This document shows, piece by piece, positions 18,503 to 25,935 of a stretch of 64,000 bases of DNA (position 1 is the stretch's first letter; each line of letters opens with the position of its first letter). The stretch spans positions 310,001-374,000 of the forward strand of contig CANLQD010000004.1 in assembly GCA_947493175.1 (NCBI GenBank). The letters run 5' to 3'. Below the pieces are notes generated by a model. It saw only the letters and a program-made list of their open reading frames with translations. It had not been told where the DNA came from and did no database searches. The position numbers and the translations under genes were made by a program. The stretch comes from an uncultured Flavobacteriaceae bacterium (GTDB lineage: Bacteria > Bacteroidota > Bacteroidia > Flavobacteriales > Flavobacteriaceae).

Positions 18503-18574
18503 TAGCCTCGGCAAGAATCGAACTTGCATCTAAAGTTTAGGAAACTTCTATTCTATCCATTGAACTACGAGGCC
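18503..18574 (-). tRNA. tRNA-Arg (anticodon CCT)
   Basis: On the minus strand a full cloverleaf can be drawn. The 7-bp acceptor stem GGCCTCG/CGAGGCT has a G-T first pair; the D-arm begins GTTCAATGG; the anticodon stem GAAGT/ACTTT encloses loop TTCCTAA with anticodon CCT; the T-arm contains GTTCGATTC. The discriminator is A at 18503 and CCA is not encoded. It reads AGG codons. It lies between two unrelated protein genes. Confidence 0.95.
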
Positions 18575-18726
18575 GTTAAAATGGATGCCAAAATTAATTT
18601 ATTTTGTGAAATTACCATACTCTTGTCTTAAGTAGTTTGCAGAAAAGAGGATAGAATTGAAGAATGAAGCAAATTACTGCTGCCTTCCACGCCGAAATAC
18701 CTGTTTCAACAGCTCATCGCTACTAC

Positions 18727-19452
18727 TCATTTTTTGCTCCGTCTCTCCCAAATTTCATACATAGGTTCACCCTTGCTATTTTTTCCTTTGTGGTGCCAGT
18801 CCTCGCCTTGTAGGTCGTAATTGAATTGCAACGTAGCCCCCACGCGGGAATTGTCTCTTGAGAAGTATTCGATAGTTTCCGTGTATATGCCCTCGTCGGC
18901 AGTATAGCTTCCTCCTCCGGTTCCTTTGAATTGAAAACCGTTGGTGTCATAGGCAATCCATTGAAAATGTCCGTCGAGCAAGAACTTCAAGGTCTTTCTT
19001 GTATTGGTTTCCCCTCTTCGTTCCTGCCCTTTGTCGGGACCTCTAGTGGCAAAGAGCCAGGGGCCGTCCAAATCCTGTTCTTTACCTTCGTTACGAACAA
19101 AAATCATCTGGGTCTCTTGGTCGAGGATTAACCGACCAGCTGCAAGTGAATATGGAATAATCAACTCTGTAATGCCATCATTCCCATAGTTCGAGTTGAA
19201 CTCGAGCGATACCTTTAGCAGGTTGTCTTCAGTTGTGTAAAATCCTCCCAAGGTCTTTAAAAATTTAGCGGATGATTCTTCATACACGGAATGAATGAAG
19301 TACGCGCCATTTAGCTTAAGTTCGTGATGTATCGTTTGTCCCTCTTTTTTTTGGTCAAAATGATACACTCCCGAGGTGATTTGGGCCGTGAGTCGCCATG
19401 AAACAACAAGCAACAGTAATAGAATAAGATTGGATAGTGGTGTAGTTTTCAT
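18727..19452 (-). CDS. Exported protein of unknown function (lipocalin-like beta fold)
   Basis: 241 residues with a signal peptide (LILLLLLVVSWRLTAQ). The mature chain appears to hold two copies of a similar unit: an ITSGVYHFD...LGGFYTTEDNLLKVSLEF half and a LDGPWLFATRGPD...GGGSYTADEGIYTETIEYF half. Each has a G-x-W/Y start and a G-x-Y-x-x-x-(E/D) segment, as in lipocalin-like proteins annotated only as membrane or secreted proteins in flavobacteria. No catalytic residues are evident. It is a lone gene 216 bp upstream of tdh on the same strand. Confidence 0.6.
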   Translation of the reverse strand: MKTTPLSNLILLLLLVVSWRLTAQITSGVYHFDQKKEGQTIHHELKLNGAYFIHSVYEESSAKFLKTLGGFYTTEDNLLKVSLEFNSNYGNDGITELIIPYSLAAGRLILDQETQMIFVRNEGKEQDLDGPWLFATRGPDKGQERRGETNTRKTLKFLLDGHFQWIAYDTNGFQFKGTGGGSYTADEGIYTETIEYFSRDNSRVGATLQFNYDLQGEDWHHKGKNSKGEPMYEIWERRSKK

Positions 19453-19668
19453 TCGAGCCGATTTATAGATTAATTTGTTGTGAGGCTTTTTTCCCTACCC
19501 AAAAGCAGGGAGGTCTCATTTTACAGCATGATCGTAGCTATTTTAGCCCATCTCATTGAGCTAGGGGAAGTAAGAAATAGCTATAGTAAGATACAAAAAA
19601 CCTTTGTTCTCTTTTTCAAAAATACCTGAAGACGATTTCAAAGAGGCTTACATTATATCTAAGATCCT

Positions 19669-20631
19669 CTATTCAGCGCTTGGCTTTTTTACGGAACCCA
19701 GATGCATTAACATCTCCCGGGTCGTTTTTTCTAGATTGTATTCGGGTTTCCAACCCCAATCTTGCTGCGCTTGGGAATCATCGATACTATTGGGCCAAGA
19801 ATCGGCGATGGCCTGTCTAGAATCGGGCTCATACGTTATGTTAAAATTTGGAAGTTGCCGTTCGATGCTCTTGGCGATATCATTTGGGGTAAAACTCATG
19901 GCGGCAAGGTTATAGGAAGAGCGAATCTTGATTTTTTCGCCGTCGGCTTCCATCAATTCCAACGTGGCACGGATGGCATCTTCCATATACATCATGGGTA
20001 ACTTGGTATCCGCTTTTAGAAAACAGGTAAAGTCCCCATTCGTTATTGCCTCGTGGTAAATTTCAACGGCATAATCGGTCGTGCCTCCACCAGGCATGGT
20101 TTTCCAGCTGATCAATCCAGGGTAGCGAATGCTGCGTACATCTACACCATACTTTTGGTGATAGTACTCACACCAACGTTCGCCAGACTGCTTGCTGATA
20201 CCATAGACGGTACTGGGTTCCATAATAGTATTCTGCGGGGTGTTTTTCTTGGGAGTGTTCGGCCCGAAAACAGCAATGCTAGAGGGCCAGAATATTTTAT
20301 CGACTTTCTTTTCCTTGCCCAAGTTCAGCACATTGAACAAAGAGTTCATATTTAGGTTCCAGGCACGTTCCGGAAACTTCTCGGCCGTGGCACTGAGCAT
20401 AGCCGCCATTAGATATACTTCCCCTATTTCATAGTAGGCAACAACTTCCTCCAGGGCATCATAATCGGTGGCATCCAAAATTTCAAATGGCCCGGAACGC
20501 ATCAGGTCTTCACTGCCTTCACGAATGTCGCTGGCAATGACTTTGTCAACTCCATACTTTTGTCGAAGGTTCATGGTGAGTTCCGTACCGATCTGTCCGC
20601 ATGCACCGATAATCAATATTGAATGCTTCAT
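19669..20631 (-). CDS. tdh: L-threonine 3-dehydrogenase, short-chain (SDR) type
   Basis: 320 residues. The Rossmann motif is IGACGQIGTEL at residues 8-18. The SDR catalytic set is seen as SSIAVFGP and the YxxxK pair in YGISKQSGERW. The segments RSIRYPGLISWKTMPGGGTT and MMYMEDAIRATLELM are signatures of the extended-SDR threonine dehydrogenases, unlike the zinc-dependent E. coli enzyme. It oxidises L-threonine with NAD+ to 2-amino-3-ketobutyrate in the cytoplasm; the usual partner, a glycine C-acetyltransferase (kbl), is not adjacent. Length is normal for the family. Its 5' end faces a divergent lipoprotein gene with only 64 bp between them. Confidence 0.88.
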   Translation of the reverse strand: MKHSILIIGACGQIGTELTMNLRQKYGVDKVIASDIREGSEDLMRSGPFEILDATDYDALEEVVAYYEIGEVYLMAAMLSATAEKFPERAWNLNMNSLFNVLNLGKEKKVDKIFWPSSIAVFGPNTPKKNTPQNTIMEPSTVYGISKQSGERWCEYYHQKYGVDVRSIRYPGLISWKTMPGGGTTDYAVEIYHEAITNGDFTCFLKADTKLPMMYMEDAIRATLELMEADGEKIKIRSSYNLAAMSFTPNDIAKSIERQLPNFNITYEPDSRQAIADSWPNSIDDSQAQQDWGWKPEYNLEKTTREMLMHLGSVKKPSAE

Positions 20632-20695
20632 TAAAGTCGCGTTAAATGAATTGGCGCGTAAAGATAGCTTTTATTAAAATTTGTACATTCGTCCC

Positions 20696-21190
20696 ATGCG
20701 AAGATTCTTCTTTTCGTGGGTATTGCTTGTATCACTCGTAGCCTGTAGACAAGAGCAGCCGAAAACAGTTGCTAACAACCTTGTATCTTTTGAAATAATA
20801 ACAGAAAATTGGCCTAAAAAGTCAAAGGTAAATTCGCAAGCGCAGGCAATTTTAGGGGATTGGACCGAATACAAGGCACTGGAAACCAGTTTTGACGCCC
20901 TTTATACCGTTGAAAATCGAGAGGATTTAAGTTTGGTCATAGACGGACTGATTGAAAAGGAGAAAGAATTAACCAAATCGGAGTATCCCGTCAGATTCAA
21001 TGTGCCCCAAATAAAAGGCCGGCAGAAGACATTCAAGACCTTTGTGTTGAAAGTGAAGGGCGATTTGTTCTATCGGTTAGATACGGAGCAGTCGGTCTTG
21101 GAGATGATTAAAGCATATAATGCTTTTCGGAGCCAGTTCAATGTGATCATAAACAATACCTTGGACATGAAATTGATACTCGATGAATAG
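20696..21190 (+). CDS. Small lipoprotein of unknown function
   Basis: 164 residues from ATG 20696, chosen over an ATG five codons upstream because it gives a compact lipoprotein signal MRRFFFSWVLLVSLVAC with lipidation at Cys17. The mature part is helical and charged, rich in Lys/Glu, with LSLVIDGLIEKEKELTKSEY and a final helical segment. The pattern suggests a periplasm-facing helical bundle. No family was recognised. The next gene overlaps by 8 bp, so the two are cotranslated. Confidence 0.65.
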   Translation: MRRFFFSWVLLVSLVACRQEQPKTVANNLVSFEIITENWPKKSKVNSQAQAILGDWTEYKALETSFDALYTVENREDLSLVIDGLIEKEKELTKSEYPVRFNVPQIKGRQKTFKTFVLKVKGDLFYRLDTEQSVLEMIKAYNAFRSQFNVIINNTLDMKLILDE

Positions 21191-21671
21191 ATACCTCATT
21201 CTTTTGGGGGCATTTTTGACCATTGGCACTACACATGGGCAGAAAAAGCAAATCGATTCGGTTATCAATGCATGGCATCAGGCAGCCTCGGAGGCTGATT
21301 TTGACGTTTACTTCGGATTGATGACTACAGATGCCGTTTTCATAGGAACCGATGCGACAGAGAACTGGAATTTAGAAGAATTCAAAACCTATGCAAAACC
21401 GCATTTTGACAGGGGTAGGGCATGGAGTTTTCAGCCGGTTGAACGACATATCTATCTAGACGAAACAGCGCGGTTTGCCTGGTTTGATGAACTTTTGGAT
21501 ACCCAGATGAAACTTTGCCGCGGCTCAGGAGTACTTCGTGAAGTAGATGGTGATTGGAAAATTGCCCATTATGTGCTTTCGATTGCGGTACCAAACGATA
21601 ACGTCAATGAGCTCATCAACTTGAAAAAAGCGAGCGATAGTTTGTTGCTCAAAAAGCTAAACGGAGAATAA
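21183..21671 (+). CDS. Exported SnoaL/NTF2-like protein (DUF4440 type)
   Basis: 162 residues with a signal peptide (LILLGAFLTIGTTHGQ). The sequence INAWHQAASEADFDVYFGLMTTDAVFIGTDATENW is the standard NTF2-like cone with a DUF4440 feel, followed by RFAWFDELLDTQMK and GVLREVDGDWKIAHYVLSIAVP, the usual last strands. Related proteins act as small-molecule binding pockets or isomerases; no active residues can be assigned. It overlaps the preceding lipoprotein gene by 8 bp. Confidence 0.78.
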   Translation: MNRYLILLGAFLTIGTTHGQKKQIDSVINAWHQAASEADFDVYFGLMTTDAVFIGTDATENWNLEEFKTYAKPHFDRGRAWSFQPVERHIYLDETARFAWFDELLDTQMKLCRGSGVLREVDGDWKIAHYVLSIAVPNDNVNELINLKKASDSLLLKKLNGE

Positions 21672-21727
21672 TTCGTTTCCTGGCGCATTCAAAATAAGTA
21701 TTCTGCCATTGCCTTGACCTAATTTAT

Positions 21728-22819
21728 ATGGCCAAATCACTACTCTTCATTCCGGATATATCAGGGTTTACAAAATTCGTACAAACTACCGAGGTAGCGC
21801 ATAGCCAGCATGTCATAGCTGAATTGTTGGAAGTATTAATAGCCGCCAATACCCAAGAACTAAAACTGGCCGAAATAGAGGGCGATGCCCTGTTTTTTTA
21901 CAAAGAGGGAGAAATACTTTCCCAAGAGCGGCTATTGGCGCAGATTGAAACCATGTTCACTGCGTTTTACAGCCATTTGAAAATGTTGGAGAAGAATCGG
22001 ATTTGCCCCTGTAATGCCTGCGCCAACGCTCCCAAACTAAAACTAAAGTTGGTGGCCCATTGCGGGGAGCTGCAATATTTAGAAGTACAGGGCAATAGAA
22101 AACCATTCGGACAAGAGGTGATCGAGGCACACCGCCTGCTCAAAAACTCGATTGATAGTGAGAATTATGCCCTCGTAAGCAAGGAATTGGCAAAGATTAT
22201 CGGGCTTCCGATTTACTACTACAGTAAAGTTTTTCGTTTCAAGGAAGGACAAGACACCTATGATGGGAAGGAGGTCGCTTATATCTATGCGTTGATCGAT
22301 CAGCACCGGTTAAGCCTTACTGTCTTTTCAGAAGGAAAGAAGGTGTTTTTTGATACCCCGCCAAATTTGTCCCATAACAAGGAATTTTTGATTTCGGCAA
22401 CCTCTTTATTGGAGTACATTACCAATTATGGTTATCGTCATCTTTGGGTGAAAGGAGCCGATAAGTTCGAATATAACGAAAATGAAGTGACACGCTTGGG
22501 CTCTGAACATATCTGTGTAGTAAATGGCAAACATTTAGATTTTATAACGGTCACCAAGGAGGTTGGGCCAGGGCAATTGGTATACGGTGAAATGACGACA
22601 ACACCGCCCCCGGTCGATGCCTTCTATCAATTTTATATCTTGACACCTACTGCTGAGAACCGGTGCAGGTTGCAAGTACAAACCTATTGGACGGCACGTT
22701 CACCTCTTAAAAAAGCACTGATTGCGTTGTTTATAAAGAGGATATTCAAAAAGAATACGCAGATTGCCCTGAACGATTTGGAACAATTAGTCTCAGTAAA
22801 ACCAAAGAAAGCGATGTAA
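21728..22819 (+). CDS. DUF2652 protein: cyclase-like N-terminal domain with SRPBCC-like C-terminal domain
   Basis: 363 residues, cytoplasmic. The start LLFIPDISGFTKFVQ resembles class III nucleotide cyclase catalytic domains (the DISGF metal-binding loop), and LKLAEIEGDALFFY fits the second metal site, as in DUF2652 proteins. Around residue 95 a cysteine cluster ICPCNACANA is inserted. After about residue 200 the sequence becomes SRPBCC-like (GQLVYGEMTTTPP, RCRLQVQTYWTARSPLK). Whether it makes cyclic nucleotides is unknown. It converges with the ArsR/SRPBCC pair, 3 bp away. Confidence 0.7.
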   Translation: MAKSLLFIPDISGFTKFVQTTEVAHSQHVIAELLEVLIAANTQELKLAEIEGDALFFYKEGEILSQERLLAQIETMFTAFYSHLKMLEKNRICPCNACANAPKLKLKLVAHCGELQYLEVQGNRKPFGQEVIEAHRLLKNSIDSENYALVSKELAKIIGLPIYYYSKVFRFKEGQDTYDGKEVAYIYALIDQHRLSLTVFSEGKKVFFDTPPNLSHNKEFLISATSLLEYITNYGYRHLWVKGADKFEYNENEVTRLGSEHICVVNGKHLDFITVTKEVGPGQLVYGEMTTTPPPVDAFYQFYILTPTAENRCRLQVQTYWTARSPLKKALIALFIKRIFKKNTQIALNDLEQLVSVKPKKAM

Positions 22820-22822
22820 GTT

Positions 22823-23146
22823 TTATGCATTTTGGTCCAAGTAACCTTCAAGGTCACCGATAACATTATCCCAAAATTGTTCGTAGAAACCGATCCATTT
22901 ATTAATCTCCTTTAGCGGTTGGGCATTTGCGATGCAGAAGCGCTCTCTTCCTTTGCTCTGAATTTGAACCAAACCGGCTTCTTCGAGGGTTTTTATGTGT
23001 TTGGTGACGCCTTGCCGGCTAATATCGAATTGATTCGATATCTGAGTAATAGGCAATGCCGCTGCCGCAACTACCAAGGCATGAAAAATTTCACGCCTTG
23101 TAGGGTCGGCAACGGCTTTTAGAATACGCGTTATTTTATCCTGCAT
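22823..23146 (-). CDS. ArsR-family winged-helix regulator
   Basis: 107 residues. The winged-helix pattern is complete: DKITRILKAVADPTRREIFH, then the turn ITQISNQFDISRQGVTKHIKTLEEAGLVQ, then a wing SKGRERFCIA. No cysteine metal site of the CxC type is seen, so it belongs to the non-metal ArsR branch that is commonly paired with SRPBCC proteins. It overlaps the SRPBCC gene by 11 bp and is cotranscribed. It is the likely reader of the twin GCAAC-N6-GTTGC operators in front of the operon. Confidence 0.9.
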   Translation of the reverse strand: MQDKITRILKAVADPTRREIFHALVVAAAALPITQISNQFDISRQGVTKHIKTLEEAGLVQIQSKGRERFCIANAQPLKEINKWIGFYEQFWDNVIGDLEGYLDQNA

Positions 23147-23561
23147 GTACTTCCTGTTTTAAGTATTGGGTAAGATCGGAAATACAACGGTCCCAGCCTC
23201 CTTTGAAACTGCTAAACATTTTAACCGCTGTTTCTCCTGGGTAGTTGGCGATACCCGAATGTTCTAAATACAGCTTTGTGCCACCCGCTGTCTCCTCGAG
23301 TTTCCAGGTGACAATGGTTTCTACGTGGGTGTCCTGTACTATCCAGGTATAGATTAAAGTGTAGGGGAGGGCCTTTTTCACAACCCCGGTTATTTGGGCA
23401 CAGTCTTCACCTTTGCTGTTAAAAGTGTATGCGTACCCGGGTTCGGCCTTAAAGTCGGCATTGATGAACCAAGTAGAGATTTCTTCCTCTTTGGAAATGG
23501 CGTTCCACACCTTGTCGATAGGATGGAAAAAAACATGTTCTTTTGAAATAACATCTTTCAT
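23136..23561 (-). CDS. SRPBCC (AHSA1-like) domain protein
   Basis: 141 residues, complete AHSA1/START-like domain: VFFHPIDKVWNAISKEEEISTWF at the start, a typical FKAEPGYAYTFNSKG, then TIVTWKLEETAGGTKLYLEHSG and SSFKGGWDRCISDLTQYL at the end. Such proteins bind a hydrophobic small molecule; in ArsR pairs the ligand is unknown. It is first in the operon, directly behind the two-operator promoter. Confidence 0.88.
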   Translation of the reverse strand: MKDVISKEHVFFHPIDKVWNAISKEEEISTWFINADFKAEPGYAYTFNSKGEDCAQITGVVKKALPYTLIYTWIVQDTHVETIVTWKLEETAGGTKLYLEHSGIANYPGETAVKMFSSFKGGWDRCISDLTQYLKQEVHAG

Positions 23562-23586
23562 GATGATACAATTTAAAGGTTAATAA

Positions 23587-23645
23587 GCAACTATATGGTT
23601 GCGAATATAATCAATAATATTGAATACGCAACTAAAAAGTTGCGT
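23587..23645 (-). promoter_or_regulatory. Promoter flanked by two identical-geometry GCAAC-N6-GTTGC operators
   Basis: Reading the minus strand, a TTG (forward 23629-23631) and TATATTCG (forward 23602-23609) are 19 bp apart, a good Bacteroidetes promoter. Two inverted repeats GCAAC-N6-GTTGC lie at 23587-23602 and 23628-23643, 41 bp apart. The upstream one extends to 8-bp arms (ACGCAACT/AGTTGCGT, 23626-23645). One covers the -33 element, the other lies at the expected transcription start. The layout implies repression by the ArsR protein encoded in this operon. Confidence 0.7.
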
Positions 23646-23675
23646 AATAAGAGGTTTGTTAGGGTTCAAAAAAAA

Positions 23676-23696
23676 AGCGGGCCTCTGAGGCCCGCT
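23676..23696 (-). terminator. Strong intrinsic terminator after the TPR gene
   Basis: AGCGGGCCT-CTG-AGGCCCGCT is a perfect 9-bp G+C-rich stem. On the minus strand it is followed by an uninterrupted run of T, fitting a terminator for the gene at 23725-24429. It also insulates the ArsR/SRPBCC promoter downstream. Confidence 0.85.
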
Positions 23697-23724
23697 TTTC
23701 AACTAAATCATGAGCAATATAAAA

Positions 23725-24429
23725 CTATTCTTTCTTCTCAGCCGCCGCTGGAGGGTTTTTGCGCGATTCCAAGGCTTGCTTGCTCAAACTGGCCAAATTA
23801 AAATTGGGGTCCATTTTTAATGCTTCATCAATAAAAGCGACCGCACCATCGATATCGTTCTTATCCTTGTTGTACCGCATTAATCCCTTTAAATGTAAAA
23901 AAGCGGCTTTTAACGGTACTTCATAGGGCTGCTGACGCTCATAGAAAGCGTATTTCATATCGTCTTTGGCATTTGCAATGCCGTATTCGATATGGGTCTG
24001 TGCTCCATCGGCGTTGCCTACTTGTATCTTTAAATCGGCCAATTCATAGGCTAGGTACGGATTGGGGTTTCTGTTATACAGGATTTCAAACTGCTCCAAG
24101 GCTCTTTTTGGCTGGTTCAATGCCTTCAGGGAGATGGCCTTTACTTGAACGGCCAAATCAGAGTCCGACTCACTCTTTTCGATACCGATTGTGTTCAACG
24201 CCTGTAAGTGCTGGTTATCGTTGGCATAAATGTAGGCCAAGGTATCTTTTCGTTCTTTGGAGGGTGCGATTACGTTCAGGTGGGTCATAGCGTTGATAAC
24301 TCCGCTCACGTCACCCTGTAGTCGCATTTCTTTGTAAAACGCCTCATAATGTTTCTGTAGCTCACTTTTGGTCTGGGCACTTGCCGACAGTCCCATAAAT
24401 GCTATAATAATAATCGCTATTCTTTTCAT
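23725..24429 (-). CDS. Exported TPR-repeat protein
   Basis: 234 residues from ATG at 24429, taken because it gives the signal peptide MKRIAIIIIAFMGLSASAQ; a longer in-frame start would add 15 residues of non-signal sequence. The mature protein is helical with TPR-like pairs: ALNTIGIEKSES...LALKALNQPKRALEQFEILYNRNPNPY, AYELADLKIQVGNADGAQTHI and GAVAFIDEALKMDPNFNLASL. TPR arrays bind partner proteins; the partner is unknown. Strong terminator downstream. Confidence 0.75.
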   Translation of the reverse strand: MKRIAIIIIAFMGLSASAQTKSELQKHYEAFYKEMRLQGDVSGVINAMTHLNVIAPSKERKDTLAYIYANDNQHLQALNTIGIEKSESDSDLAVQVKAISLKALNQPKRALEQFEILYNRNPNPYLAYELADLKIQVGNADGAQTHIEYGIANAKDDMKYAFYERQQPYEVPLKAAFLHLKGLMRYNKDKNDIDGAVAFIDEALKMDPNFNLASLSKQALESRKNPPAAAEKKE

Positions 24430-24594
24430 GTGTTTAATTTTGGTGGGCAAAACTATTAAAATTATTGATAACAAGCTGTTAATGAATTGTATAATTCAAC
24501 TTTAACATGGGTTAAAGGCAGGAGCTGATCATCTAGTTGAGGTTTGGAAAAATTTGGGCACTGCACAAGGCGTATCTCAACTGCCCCAAATAAA

Positions 24595-24622
24595 AAAAGG
24601 ACTCCCGAAAGGGAATCCTTTT
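24595..24622 (-). terminator. Intrinsic terminator of the 123-residue gene
   Basis: AAAAGGACTCCC-GAAA-GGGAATCCTTTT forms a stem with one mismatched pair and a GAAA tetraloop; on the minus strand a T-run follows. It is 25 bp past the stop of the gene at 24647-25018. Confidence 0.8.
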
Positions 24623-24646
24623 AATATAGTTGTTTGGTCGTTTTGG

Positions 24647-25018
24647 TTAGGCAACTAATACCCTATCATTCTTCTGATAGGATTTTAGCAAACTAGCGTA
24701 GAACGCAAGACTTTTGTTGTCGCGATCAAGGCAAGATCGCATGAAATCGCCTAGATTTCGAAACCAAAGGTTCGCGTGCAACGTCGGAAGATTGGTGTTG
24801 ACCTTATAAGGGTCATACGCCTGATCGTCCATCACGATGTCCATCTCAATTCTCCTTCTGTGATAATCGATAGATACATCGGCTGCATTATAGTACTTTT
24901 TTACAAGTGCTACATGCAATTTTTCAACATTTTGGGGAACCTTTTGCTTGGGAAAGCTTTGGGCGACGAGGCTTTCGATCTCTGATAAAATCCGCCCTTT
25001 CCAACTTAGATTTTCCAT
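24647..25018 (-). CDS. Conserved-looking small protein of unknown function
   Basis: 123 residues, cytoplasmic, no signal or membrane segment. It has a regular helical start (GRILSEIESLVAQSFP), a central hydrophilic strand region with IDYHRRRIEMDIVMDD, and a helical end (LWFRNLGDFMRSCLDRDN). The coding pattern and own terminator support it as a real gene. I do not recognise the family. Confidence 0.65.
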   Translation of the reverse strand: MENLSWKGRILSEIESLVAQSFPKQKVPQNVEKLHVALVKKYYNAADVSIDYHRRRIEMDIVMDDQAYDPYKVNTNLPTLHANLWFRNLGDFMRSCLDRDNKSLAFYASLLKSYQKNDRVLVA

Positions 25019-25128
25019 GGCAAAATGTTTTAATTATACTGTAAAGTTAAGGCTTAGTCGATGAAACGCACTTTATGTTAACACAAATCGATGGACTTTG
25101 TTGTGAAAGTGTATTTTTCTGTGGTGAA

Positions 25129-25935
25129 CTAAGAATGGATCGAAGTTTTAAGGGAAACCTTTTTAACAGAATAGAGGTTCTCCGAAACTACTTTTTTGCC
25201 TTTTTTGAGATTTTCTTTCTCGTAGTGAGGTGGTTCAAGTCCCCTTTTGAAAGCTTCGGAACGATAGTATTCTTGCTTGGTCGGATGCGCAGGATATACC
25301 CCATTAAAGACCTCGTTCCACCATTGATGGTCGATAATAAATTTCAAGATACGGATGCAGTCGTTTAAATGTATAAGGTTTACAAAGTTGCCACCATTGG
25401 TCAAGCCGGTTCTGCCAGAAAGCATATTGATGGGATGCCTGTCGGCACCTATAAGTCCTCCAAAACGAACAATAGTGGTTTGTATATGGCTATCGTTCCT
25501 AAAAACGGTCTCTGCCTGCAATAATTGTCTCCCAGATTCGGTATTTGGTACCGGCTTGGTCGCTTCGGTAACATTCCCCGCTACATCCCCATAAACCGAG
25601 GTACTGCTTACAAAAATAACGTTCGGTATATGTGCCTTTCGTGCGGCGGTGTGAAGCTGCTGAATTTTGGCTACGTAGTTTTCCTTTTTAGAACCGCGAA
25701 GTCTTGGAGGAACATTAATGATCAGGATATCAACCGCCCTTAGAAAACCATCAATATCACCCTCGATAGCATGTTCGGAAAGAATGAGTAAAAACGCGTT
25801 GATACCTTTTTGATGCAAGCGCACCCGTTTTTGCTCCGAAGTGGTACTTCCGTGTATGTCATGGCCCTTCCCCAACAAGGTTTCTGCCAGCGGTAACCCT
25901 AGCCATCCACAGCCAATAATAGCAATTTTACTCAA
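25129..25935 (-). CDS. NAD(P)-dependent sugar epimerase-like SDR protein (YeeZ-like)
   Basis: 268 residues. The dinucleotide-binding motif IGCGWLGLPLAETLLGKGH is at residues 7-25, then VDILIINVPPRLRG, VIFVSSTSVYGDVAG, and VRFGGLIGADRHPINMLSG. This is the atypical SDR group with YeeZ-like sequence; the YxxxK pair is replaced by a serine-rich SSTSVYG with no clear lysine four residues on, so dehydrogenase activity is uncertain. It overlaps the M28 peptidase gene by 8 bp and is read after it. Confidence 0.78.
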   Translation of the reverse strand: MSKIAIIGCGWLGLPLAETLLGKGHDIHGSTTSEQKRVRLHQKGINAFLLILSEHAIEGDIDGFLRAVDILIINVPPRLRGSKKENYVAKIQQLHTAARKAHIPNVIFVSSTSVYGDVAGNVTEATKPVPNTESGRQLLQAETVFRNDSHIQTTIVRFGGLIGADRHPINMLSGRTGLTNGGNFVNLIHLNDCIRILKFIIDHQWWNEVFNGVYPAHPTKQEYYRSEAFKRGLEPPHYEKENLKKGKKVVSENLYSVKKVSLKTSIHS

